Origin: Agrypnia vestita
Lineage: Eukaryota > Arthropoda > Insecta > Trichoptera > Phryganeidae
Reading direction: 5' to 3'
DNA: 64,000 nucleotides
Assembly: GCA_016648135.1 (NCBI GenBank)
Contig: JADDOH010023064.1
Location: 1 to 64,000, forward strand
The notes beneath the pieces are model-generated. The model made no database searches. It was not told the origin of the DNA and was given only the letters and a program-made list of their open reading frames with translations. A program made the position numbers and the translations under genes. Positions 32,558 to 44,800 of this stretch are shown here, piece after piece (the first letter of the stretch is position 1; the number at the start of each line of letters is the position of its first letter).

Positions 32558-32950
32558 AGTTGAGGTACCTACTAAAACAGAATTGTTAAAACCTCGCGCA
32601 TTGTATAAAAAAACTCGCTGGAAATTATATTATTTTTCTTTAACGATCTATTTATTGTATTGAAAATATTCAGGAAGGTTACCTTGTGTTATCGACCGGT
32701 TTTGCGTTGCAGCAGTACTTGACCCCACACAATATGTGACGATGAACTTTCATGGACAAGGCGAGATATGAGATTGTGAACGCGTTTTTTAGTAGCGCGT
32801 TTTTTCTTGGTGAGGTCCCAGTACGCAGGATTTCATTTTGGGGCCTCAAATTTACACACTGAAAATAAAATGGAAAAGTGAAAAAAATCTGATTTTCTTG
32901 TCCCATCTCTTTTGAGAAAATAAGGGTTGTTATTTTTTCTATCTATGTTA

Positions 32951-33207
32951 TATGCGGGGTATAAAAGCAAAGGCAGCAATATAAAAAAAATTCGGTCATC
33001 GAATATAAGTAATTTATAATGTATCTACTGAATTTGATATTTTATATAAACATAGCCTATAAATTTATAGGAAGCATGAAAAGGGATGGATACATTAAGT
33101 CTGGAATTCAGTAAGTACATTTCAAATTAATTATCCTCGATGACTGCACTCAAAACATTTTTTTTCATTTTATAGATATTGCTACCTTTGCTTTTATACC
33201 CCACATA
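32951..33207. mobile_element. MITE, 257 bp, TTA target duplication
   Basis: The left end TATGCGGGGTATAAAAGCAA mirrors the right end TTGCTTTTATACCCCACATA. Inverted repeats extend about 35 bp, and both sides are flanked by TTA (32948-32950, 33208-33210). The three-base TTA duplication suggests PIF/Harbinger. The inverted repeats themselves contain TATAAAA. Confidence 0.75.
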
Positions 33208-33419
33208 TTAGGTTATTCGAACAAATAACGTCCAATAAAATCCCAAAGACCCAAAAAATACCATTTACAGCAGATTGCAAAATATATGAAACGTTAAGTG
33301 TGAACATACTCATATCATCATCATCAATGTAAGCTCTACAACCCCTGGGTCTAACCCCGGCTAACTCAAGCTTTCGTCCATTGCTCCCGGTTACGAGCCA
33401 GTTTCTATTACAGATACAT

Positions 33420-33610
33420 CACCATAAGAGGCATAACGCTCCATCTTAGTTTAATCCTTCTCAAGCTCCTAAACTTCAGTGACAGTTGTTCTATCATCCA
33501 TTCCACGCAGCCCAAAGACTGAAACCTTCCAATATTAATAAACCTTGGAGCAGTTATTTCATTATACAAAGTATGGAGCTCATTTTTATAGCCACGCCAA
33601 AAAATCATTT
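33420..33610 (-). pseudogene. Possible reverse-transcriptase tail fragment
   Basis: The minus frame reads YKNELHTLYNEITAPRFINI then GRFQSLGCVEWM, resembling the 'NeeLy.Ly....i...ikv.RLrWaGHVeRM' segment of non-LTR elements. The rest is decayed. Weak. Confidence 0.35.
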
Positions 33611-33614
33611 TCTA

Positions 33615-35340
33615 AAACTGGTCCAAAGATACGACTCAAAAAATTTTTTTAAGGAGGAATACCTACCTACGATGCGCAAAAAAGGCAATTTTTGTGATTT
33701 GTTTTAAGAAAATCTATAAAAATTACGGTATTGGTATCATTTCTACATAGTAGTATTTTATAAAAAAAAAATTCAACATTGGCAGAAAAATTTTTGGGTT
33801 CTGTCGACTGCGGTGACCACATTTCATCTGTACCTTATCATCAGAATAAAGAAAATAAAATAAAAATATTATCAAAATTGGCACTATAATTTAGTCTTTG
33901 GCGTAGGTGTTTATGAAAATATAGATTTTTGACAAAATGGCGGGCGTTTGAATTTTAAATAGCGTTTTTTAAGGAAAAATTCGGGTTTATTGCACCGATA
34001 AAAAAAAACTAAATCACTTTTAAAAAATCCTAAGACAAAAACTAAATAATTACGTATAGAATAAACACTAGAAATTTAAAGTTGATCGGTTCAGTGGTTG
34101 CCGAGATATTTGGTCACCGATTTTCAAAACATGGTTTCGAGTAAAACGCGTTTGAAAATAGAGCAATGAATAAATCGCGAAATCTTTCAACTTAAATAAA
34201 GTCATGGATTCCAGGTCCATAATATAAGCCCTCCCTCCACCTTGCTTAGAATTCCCATATTATCGAGCACTCTTCACAAACATAATAGAAACAGGTCTTA
34301 CGTTTCTATTACAAAAGAGGCCGACCGGCAGCTATCTGCGTGTATCGCGGCGAATTTCTGGCCATCATAAAAGAATACAAAATTCCGCACATTTTACAAT
34401 TATTTTGATGACGCTTTTTATGTTCTTAATTAAAAAAAACTTTTTTATAAATAATACATATTACTTTAATTGCCCATTTTCCATGAAGTGTAAAACAGTG
34501 AGATGCATCTTGAGATTTCGATCTGGAAATAAACTCGGAGATCAGCTATAGATAGGTAAAAAGAGAAAAAACTCAAGACCCTGTACACAATGATCGATTT
34601 GTGTTAGTCAGCATGTGCGCATAAACGTCGCCTAAAAACAAAAACCTACAATTAATTATTGGTCAGAGAAATTAAACAAGCACCATGCATTAAATTACAT
34701 AAATCTGATCATATGATACAACAAGCGTAAAATTTCTAGTCAAAAATTTCCTGAAAATCTCTTCAAAGGCACGAGCCATACATTTATCTACACATTGTCG
34801 AGCTCTTGTGAAAATAGAATTATTGTGATATGTTAATATGTTAATTTTTGGATAAATATATCTGACTATTAATGATACTTTATTGTTTCTATATTATTGT
34901 TGTTATATATTATTGTTCCTGTGATATTATTAAATTCATTACTCAATCTTCAATATCGCAATAATCAATGTTAAAGAGAATAAATTATGAGAATATCATA
35001 TGCTAATTTTAGAGATTCGAAAACAGACGATTAATATTAATACTTATTTATAGTTCATAGTGGCCGCTGCGTTATCTGTGTATAGCAGTTAATCTTATCT
35101 ACTACGCACGAAAACACTGTTTCTCAAATTAAGCCTGTTTTGATTTTTTGTGCTATGTAATCATTACACAACTATGAGCAAAGTATACTTTCAAAATAAT
35201 AGCGGTAATTACTGCAGAGTTCCAACTTAAAATTTAATCTAATTTAATTGAAAAATCTAATTCTAAAATCTAATCTAATTCAAAATAATACAGGTAATTA
35301 CTGCAGGGAAGTTCGGCATACACCTCACATACACACGCTC
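33615..35340. other. Intergenic upstream of the P450, no gene seen
   Basis: AT-rich. A segment around 34080-34150 (GTTGATCGGTTCAGTGG...) looks like a dispersed repeat. The open frame 35420-35617 just downstream has no domain. No promoter element for the P450 could be fixed. Confidence 0.4.
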
Positions 35341-35342
35341 TC

Positions 35343-35370
35343 CTGATGACGCTGGATAAAACAGCGAAAC
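35343..35370 (+). ncRNA. Hammerhead-ribozyme-like core (weak)
   Basis: CTGATGA (35343-35349) is followed by a 4-5 bp stem (GCTG/CAGC around GATAAA) and GAAAC (35366-35370), the order of the hammerhead catalytic core. One extra C sits between CTGATGA and the stem. I could not find convincing helices I and III, so it may be a decayed ribozyme from a Penelope-like or other retroelement, or chance. Confidence 0.25.
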
Positions 35371-35870
35371 GTTGAGATTTGCTTCTGGGTGAAATAATTC
35401 TATAAAATATCCATTTTATTTAACACATAAATATGTCCAACGACCGTAATAATAACCTTAACTCTTTAATTATAACATACATATCTACGTTCTGATGTAT
35501 ATTAGAATAACAGTCATGAGAAAAAAGTTTAAGCTTATAGTTTTGACTATCCGCTGTCTTTTTTATTTTGTCATTATTTATTTGTTTTGATATTTTTTTA
35601 TTTATTAATATTTTCATTAGTTATATTTTTTTCTAGTTCTAGTTCATTGGTTCATAATTCATATTTTCAAGTTCAAGTGAGATTAAATCCAATATTTACA
35701 TTTAAGTATGAGACAGTTGACATCCATTTACTGAAACAGTTTCAAAAATTTAACAGGCACTTATTTCATCAAAGTTTTAATATCACTGTCAATAAAGAAA
35801 TTTTTAAATTTTAAAATGCACAGTGATATTTAACAGATAACCAAGATAGTCGTGTACTAATGTTGTAAAA

Positions 35871-38800
35871 ATGTGGTGTTTTCTTTTAGTTGTTACCATA
35901 ATTTTGTATGGTATTCATTACTACTTTTTCAATACAAAAAATGCGAGGCTGTTTGCTAAAATTCCTGGTCCGAAACCTCTCCCCATCATTGGGAATCTGC
36001 TAGATTTTGAATTAGATCAAGGTATCAAAGGTTTTTAAATGTTGTAATTTATATAATTATACTACAGTACAAATCTTGTAATATTATTATATTTTTAGTT
36101 CAACTGTTCTATTATTTGAGAAGTTTGGCAAACAAATATAAATCTATATATGGGATACAAATATGTGGATACCCTATATTGAACATCTTTAATCCGAGTG
36201 ACATAGAGGTTGGTAAATCTAAATATAATAATTTTGTTGTCTGTCCATCTGTCTGTCCGTCCATCTGTTTGTACATCTGTCTGTCTGTCTATCCCCATAA
36301 CATGGTAAAACATCTGTAATTTCGTTCGAATTCACAGCAAAAAAACAAATTAAACGGCCGGAGATGGGGCTTGAACCCCGGACCGACGAACTCGAAACGG
36401 CCGCTTAACGTATGTTGCTACCGCCGAGCCTGCGGGACCAGTCAAAAATACAATACGTATACAAAAGCAGACTTAGCAAATTCATGAACCATTTCATGTT
36501 CCGCCCAGCACATTAGCTAGGGTAAAATAATTTAAATAGTCCATCAACTGCCGGCAGGGGAAATATAAAAAAAAATGTTATAATATTTTGATAAATGTCG
36601 TTATTACTATTTCATGGTGTAAATAATTATTCTTTAGGAACTGGCATGTAAAAGTAGCATCATTTTTGACAGGTTAGAGCTAGTACATATTAATAATCTA
36701 TATTTTATAATTTGCTGGAAAAGTTTAAATAATGTGAAAAAATATGTGATTGAAATTAATGCCTAAAGTCACAGTCTACTTTCACTAAGAACATATTGTG
36801 TACATATTTTTTTTACGGGCGATGTGTTTCTGGAAGATCCAAATGAAAAATCACTTTCAGAAAAAAAGGCAAAAAATAAATAACTAGACTTTCAAAACAA
36901 TGGAATTTTACTTATATTTACAGATAAAAAAATTTGTTTTCTAGATAATTTTGTCTAGTCAAAAACACATCACAAAAAGTGTGATATATAGCTTTCTACA
37001 TCCATGGCTTAAGGAGGGTCTACTGACGAGTAATGGTAAGTAATGTGGTAGAATATAATTCTTATTAATGTCATATTATATTTTTGTATGACAAATTTTT
37101 TTCACATTTAAATATGTATACTGTCTTTGACCAGTATTAGGGTGTTCAATATTTCTCCTAATAAATAAAAAGCAGACATTGGCAGATCATCTGGTACCTA
37201 CGGTCTATCCAGTGATTGCAATGAGATGAAAATTAAAAGATTAAGATTCTGTACACAATACTTTTTAAAATACTAACCTCACATACATTTTTATGTGATT
37301 TTAGGAGAAAAGTGGCGAAATAGGAGGAAAATCCTAACCCCAGCATTCCATGTGAATGTTCTCCGTCAATATTGTAACATTTTCAGTAAACAGAGTACAA
37401 GGACAGTACAAATAATGAAATCTGAAGTTGGGAAAGCAGAAACAAGCATCTTGCCTTATGCTACACAGTACACTTTAAATTCTGTTTGTGGTAAGTATAA
37501 CTTAGGCAGCTTCCATAAATGATGTCACAGGATTTTTGTGAAATTTTAACCTCCCTCCTCCCCTATTTTACAAGGTGTCACACCATGCCGGATCCCCCCT
37601 CCCATTGTATAAAAGTCAAGAACCAAAATTATTTACATTTACACAGACAAATACCTATATCATAATATATGTAATATAAGATATGCATGTGTGTGGAAAC
37701 AACATTGCTAAATAATTTCTTCTAAAAGTTCTGTATGACGATAACAGAATATGTACTTGATGTTCAATCTGATGATAAATATGACCTCGTTCCGTAATGT
37801 AAAATTATGCCGAAACTTTGGGAACCCCCTTCTAATTTTAAGAAAACTGTTTTGTTAAAAATTTTAATTAATAAAAATACCTAGAGTGCCACCACGATAA
37901 CTTGGCGTGCGAGGGAGGTCGCCCCTGTCGCGAAACAGAAGTTGCCAAGTTGTAAATTAATTACACAATACATAATGTACTAAATGTCCGGTGACCAGTG
38001 TCAGAGCCTTCAATATAAATTCGGTCGGGTAACGGTGCGCTCCGCGGCGGCCACTCTATCTGTCAAACTCTCAGACGGTAATATCGGTCCATTATTTGCT
38101 TTTTCAGCTTTAAAAAACTTTAATACTTCATTGGCAATGGTTCTTGCACCACCCCGGACTGTTTTGGTTCTTTTGGACATAATAATTTAGTGTATATTAG
38201 TAATCAAGATGTCACAGCTCCCGAGCAAATACAAAATTGTACTGAATTACAGGGCGAGGGATTACCGCCGAGTGCGGGCGGGGCGGGTTTTAGTTCCAAT
38301 CCTGCCGCATGCCAAGTTATGTTGGGCAGGCAATAAAGCTTCCTTAATTGAACGAATTCAAATTTATGATGTCACATTTTTTAAAAGACCTTCAACCCCC
38401 CTCCCCTCAAACATTATTAATGGAAGTCACCTTAACCCTAGTTACTGGATGACATTCTTATATCTACCTAAACTTTCTTGGGCTTGAACTACTGACCATC
38501 AGATCACAACGCGAGCGTCATGACTACTACACCAACAAGCTACTCTTTTTTTAATACATAATATGATTATGTATTCAAAAAAGAGTAATGTCCAATTTCT
38601 CAATTAGTAACTTATTTTAAAAGCATATTTGTGTGTCTTAGAAGCATTTTATCAAAAGCATATGAATTTTAAAATCTTCACTCTGGCTTTAAAATCAACT
38701 ACAAAAATGTTCATCTAAATTTCATATATTAGATAGAGGCACTTTTGCTTCTAATTCCCTCGCATATTATAAACTTTTTATATTGATATACATCATTTTA

Positions 38801-41800
38801 TTTATCACTTATGTCAAATAATTTTATTATTGACAGAAACAGCCATGGGGATTAACTTGGATGAAAATATCAATTCAGATCATAAAGAATACAAAAAAGC
38901 TTTATATGATATACTGAACCTGTTTATATACAGACTCTTAAGATTATGGCTTTTCGCTGATTCACTTTTCTGGATAAGTTCAGCTGGTAAAAAACAAAAA
39001 GAGACACTTACAATATTACATACATTTACATCAGATGTTGTAAAAGAACGCCGTAAAAATATGGCAACTGAGAATACTTTGGCTGTAGTAAAAGAAATAG
39101 AAAATGATAACTACATTAAGAGTTCCAAAAAAAGGCTTGCATTTCTAGATTTATTATTGTCTGCTGAATCTGAAGGAAAAATTAATGATGATGGTATAAG
39201 AGAAGAAGTTGACACGTTTTTATTTGAGGTAAGTTAATCCAATAACTACTGACAAAATAATTAGGTCATAAAGGTGTAAATTGTTATTAACATTACTTAA
39301 TGATGTACATATTATAATACACATAATGATTACTAAGCAAATTATCAGTTATCTTGTTTATTAAAGCAATCATGTAGCTACATACAATTTTTATCAAATC
39401 AATATTAATAAATCTGATTGATACTGCACGAGTTGTGGATTTAATTATACATAATTGCAATGGAGTGCAAAAATTGTATTTTTTAAGTTTTTACAGAGCA
39501 CTTTTGTGACAGGAAATCTATGTGTATATGTCTTATCTTCTTCAGCAGTCCCTTGTTACGAGGGTAACATCTGCTATGTTTTATCAGTTGTGCGTCTAGA
39601 GGTGGCTGAGGAATCCTATTCTCGAAACGCACACCCTTCCACAAGTTTGCGGCTTCCCAAACGAATTATGTATATGTATATATTTATTGAATTATAAACA
39701 TTTGAATTATGGTCCCTAAAATAATGTTCATGGCAGAACTTGAAAAATAACGCATTCTAACAAAACATTAATATTTGCCGCTCCCCCAGCCCCTGCAGTG
39801 AAAGACTCTTTTACTTGAGGGTGCATACCACAGAACTTATTTACTTTTCTGTGGTGCGTACTTATATTTGCAATAAAGCGCTGAATGGCGCAGTCCTGCT
39901 TGGATGTTCTAACAAAATGTTACTAGATTAATATTTATAAATTTTAGGGTCATGATACAACTACTATGGCCATAACATTTTGTTTGATGCTGTTGGCCAA
40001 CCACGAATCAATACAGGTAAGGCTTTAACAAATCCTGTTAGCGCAATATCTTAAAATTATTTATTTTGTCTAAACTATAAGGTAAATGGTATTGATTCCG
40101 GAATCTGGAATACCGGAAAGTTCAAGAGAGTTACAGATGCAACTTTTTTAATACATTCACATTTCCAGTAGAGCTTTCCATAATACTAAAATAATAGTAT
40201 TGACTTTCCATAATAAGGTACTAACATTATAGTACTGACTTTACATAATAAGATACTAACATAATATGTAGTACTGACAGATATTTATGTATGCCAGCGA
40301 AACTTGAACAATAAATGACAGAAGAAGAATGAAGGCTTACTGAATGCAGATGAAACACAATTGTAAAGAATAATGCGTGGGAAGACATTAATGATACTTA
40401 TTACACTGAGAGGTGCACGATACAGGCCCATCAGCGATAGCTGCCTGCCTGCCAAATAATAATAATAATAATAATCAAGATAAAAAGAAAATATGGAGGA
40501 GGGAAAGCAACAGTGGATGGTGTAAAAATCCATCATTTTATTTCAGCATAATGGGTTGCGTAGTAGAGATAAGTAATCCGCAAACAAACTAGAGAAACAG
40601 TTCCCAAATCTCGTTAATCTAGTTCATGAACGAAATTGAACAGTCTATCGTTTCGAACTAAAGAACCGATAAAACTGAAGGACCCGATTGAACTTGAGGG
40701 GTACGAAATGATCGAAACCACAAAGCCACAACTCAATCCCATATTGGTGAATCACAGTTATTGTTTTATCCGCTCCAGCTGTTGGCTCGTATCATAATAT
40801 TTGAAAGGGTAGTAAATTTGGGGTTTATTTGACAAATGGAAACATTAAAAAACTAACCCATAAAAACTAAGTTTTTACAAAAGCCATTAAAAATTTTAAA
40901 AATCCAAAATTATACTATAATTACTAATTTTTTTAAAACGAAAGTTTGTTAGATCATTTTTATCGTCGCTACGAGTCTGCCTGCAAAGTTTCAGCTCGAT
41001 TTGATCACGGGAAAAGGGTTAAAAATCGATCCAAGTTTTTTCGTCAGACAAGCAAGCAAGCAGAAGCTACGAGTTAAAAAAAAGGGAGTAAAAATAAACT
41101 TTAGTATAGATATTTTAGATAAATATGTTCTTGATCTTTAATAGTCAGTCTTTCGATATGTGCTGGTTAAATGACTGAATGAATAAAATATTTTTAAATA
41201 TTATAGTGGCAATATAATAATTTTTAAACATTATTATTTAAAAACTGCTATATTATCATTTAAAACTCAACTAAAATTATCAGAATAGTCTCGCATAAGA
41301 TTTGAGTCAAATACCATCACGCTTTAAGGATTTCTTCTTGATTTTTCAAATTTTTAATGGTTTTTTCATACAATTTGTATGAAGACATGAAGAGATTCCA
41401 ATGCATCAGGTAGATGCGAAAACTGATAAAATAACAATTTTGGATTTTTCGAAAAATTTTATCCCTTTCGTAGCGTCGCATCCCAACGAGCCCAACTCAT
41501 AGGTTAAGTGCCAAATCAGTTACCACTAGTAAATGAGAGAGGAAGTATAACAAAAACTTGGTTTTTATGGGTTACTTTTTTCAATACGATTTTTGTTGAA
41601 TTTCGCAATCATACATTCATATAATCAAACATACAAAACCTTGAAACCTGATGAACGTGTGTAGGAAGGTTTATGGAAGAGAAAGGTTGAAAAAATGTAT
41701 CAGGATAGTAATTTTCAGCATTTACCTTTCCACCCATTTCATTGTAAATTAACTTTTCTAAAACTATTTTTGTTATTTTACGATAAAGTTCCATTCCAAA

Positions 41801-44800
41801 TTTGAACCCAAGTCAAGGACTCGGCAATTTTATTTACTTATATTAGGTCCTTACATATGAAATTGGCGTTTAGTATGGGAGGAACATAAAGCCGATTTTT
41901 TTTTATTATAATATATTTATTTAATCAAAGTATGTACCATTGCTATCTATGCACTTTTGCCATCTCATAGGTAGTTCATCGATCCCTTTACTAAAAAAAC
42001 CATTCGGACAGGAATCAATAAAATCTTTGAAGGCGGTTTGGACTGCCCCATCGGAGTTGAATTTTTTCCTTTGCAAGAAGTTATCCAAATTTCGAAAAAA
42101 AAGGTAATCTGTTGGGGCAAGGTCCGGAGAGTACGGTGGATGTCTTAGACATTCCAATTGAAGCTCCTCTAATTTGGTAGCCGTCTGTTGTGCAGTGTGT
42201 GGTCTAGCGTTATCATGAAGCAGCAGTGGCCTAGAGCGATTAACCAGCCTCGGTTGTTTAGCAGCTAGCTTTTCCATCATGGTTTGCAGTTGCTGACAAT
42301 TGACATCTGCCGTAATCGTCTGGCCAGATTTAAGAAAGCTGTAGTGAACGACACCAGCACTAGTCCACCAAACGCTCACAAGTAACTTTTTTGGAGTCAA
42401 TTTTCGCTTGGGGAATGGTTTGGCTGGTTCGGCAGGGTTCAGCCATTGCGATGAGCGCTTCCGATTATCGTACAGGATCCACTTTTCATCACAGGTACTG
42501 ATTCGATTTAAAATTCCTTCATTATTGTGCCGGTTGAGTAATGCAACGCAGCAGTCAACGCGCGTTTGTTGATTTGCTTCACTCAATTCGTGAGGTACCC
42601 ACCTTTCACGCTTTTTCACCTTACCAATTTGCTTCAAGTGGATTAAAACAGTTTTATCACTAACACCGCAGCCTGCAGCTAAATCGGATGTGGTTTGCGA
42701 TGGATCCGCTTCCACAATAGCCTTCAATTCTTCATTATCAACTTTGGTCTCCGGCCGTCCACGGGGCTTGTTCTGCAGGTCGAAATTTCCAGAACGAAAA
42801 CGTTGTAACCAAAAACGCACTGTGTTTTCTTTTGCGGCACCGTCGCCATACACATCATTAATCCTTCGAGCCGTTTCTGCAGCACTGGTGCCACGGTGGA
42901 ACTCGTACTCGTAAATAACGCGATATTTCAAGTTTTTCATTTTGTAAACTGAGTGACGCAAAGAAAAAAAAATTGAGGAAAAAACAAATGAATTATAATT
43001 TTCAAAACACAAATACATAAGTAAATAGCTGTATAAATTTGGATTTGGAATTCCTAACCAAAGAGAAGATATTTGAGATCAAATTTGCCAGTACGGCAAA
43101 ACGCCAATTTCATATGTAAGGACCTAATATATTTATTTCAGTAAATTAAAAAAAACTTTTACAGGAACATGTGATGGCAGAATTAGACGAAGTATTTGAA
43201 GATTCCACCCGACCGGCTACAATGGAAGATATGAATAAATTGGTTTATTTAGAAATGTGTTTAAAAGAAACTCTTCGCCTATATCCAAGTGCAACATTCA
43301 TATCCAGGGTTATTGAAGAAGATATTCAAATGAGTAAGAAAGAATATTCAAACTGAACTATAAAATTAATTTTGTCCTCAAAAAACACCAAAATATTATC
43401 ATTAATTAACATGGCAGTTACCCCGAGGGGGATGGGTAGGAATTATGCAGGGGCATGCAGTGAGAACAAGAAGTATGACTTTTTAGAAGCATATATTTCG
43501 AAAATAAACCGATTTCGGTTTGGGAGGCGAATTAATTTACTTTTAATTTATTACCAAAGAAAGTCACTGAACACGAGTTCAATTGGAGTACTGTTTGTAA
43601 TTTTATAGTCGCTAAATGTCTTCCGAAAATATCACACACTTATTATTTAATTGTTCCTTAATTAACGCTGTCTCTATTTCTTAGATCACTTCTGGTAAAC
43701 TCCATTCAATGTTCGCACATAGAAACTTTTCGCACCGGTATTCTTCCTTTATTCCACTGGTATCACTGGTAGTCACACTGTGTTTGCTCGCTTACTAATA
43801 TCGCGTGTTGTAATATCACACTGATTTACGCTATGGATATCGCACTGTTGCCGTTACGAACTGAATTGCCTTAGCCCGCGTCATGTGATGCCCTTTATAG
43901 CTGAATTCCTCAATCAGATTTGTTCTAGAAATTATGAGAATTCTGTAGCTTGTTCTAGACTCTTCTGACATCTATTTTACTATGTGATGGAATATCACAG
44001 AATATTTTTTTATTCAAATTATTATGTCAATTTTTTTTTTTTTGAAAAAAAAAAAGATAATTGGCTGATAAAAAATAATTTTTGAAAAATAACATTTTTA
44101 CGTACAAAAAATCATTTTTGAAACCTTAAAAACACATTACCATCTACATTATACATATATGCACCCAGGAAAATCGACCTCTACACATAACCTTCTTAAG
44201 TACCTCTTATTACTTTTTAACAAACAGACCGTCAACAAGTTGTTGATAACCCTGTTGATTGTCCTAGCGTCTTCCTAGTGTTATTAAATATTTCTTTGTA
44301 CATATATGTTTTCTTTGCAGCTGACTACCTTATTCCTGCCGGAACTACATGTCTCATACACATTTTTGATCTACATAGAGATCCAAGTATATATCCAGAA
44401 CCAGATGAATTCATTCCTGAAAGATTTACTCCAGAAAATTGCGCACAAAGGCATCCTTTTGCCTACATACCTTTCAGTGCTGGACCGAGAATCTGTATAG
44501 GTTTGTGTTACTGTTCAACATTATAAATATGAAAAAACTGCAAACTAAAAGTAAGAGACTATGAATGAATGTGGTAGTAATGGTATTTTATTTGTATCTC
44601 ATTGCATGTATGCTTGGCAACTGTTTTTTCTTGATTCGACAGGCAACCATTAGTGCTTATCAACAGTTATATCTTAGTTACCAATCATCAATACAATCAG
44701 ATACAAATCCCAAATAACTACAGCGAAAATAACTGGTTAAAATAACGGTTTGACCATCACTAGAATGTGCAAATGAATAAAGATGTAGACATGATACTTC

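Noticed and set aside
36232..36290. CRISPR- or satellite-like CTGT/CCAT repeats
   Set aside because: Irregular short tract that is part of a SINE-like repeat; eukaryotic context.
39822..39862. Hairpin GTGCATACCACAGAA / TTCTGTGGTGCGTAC as a microRNA
   Set aside because: Stem of about 15 bp with a short loop is below microRNA-precursor size; likely a repeat fragment in P450 intron 5.
42690..42914. Plus-strand open frame across the mariner
   Set aside because: Antisense shadow of the transposase gene.
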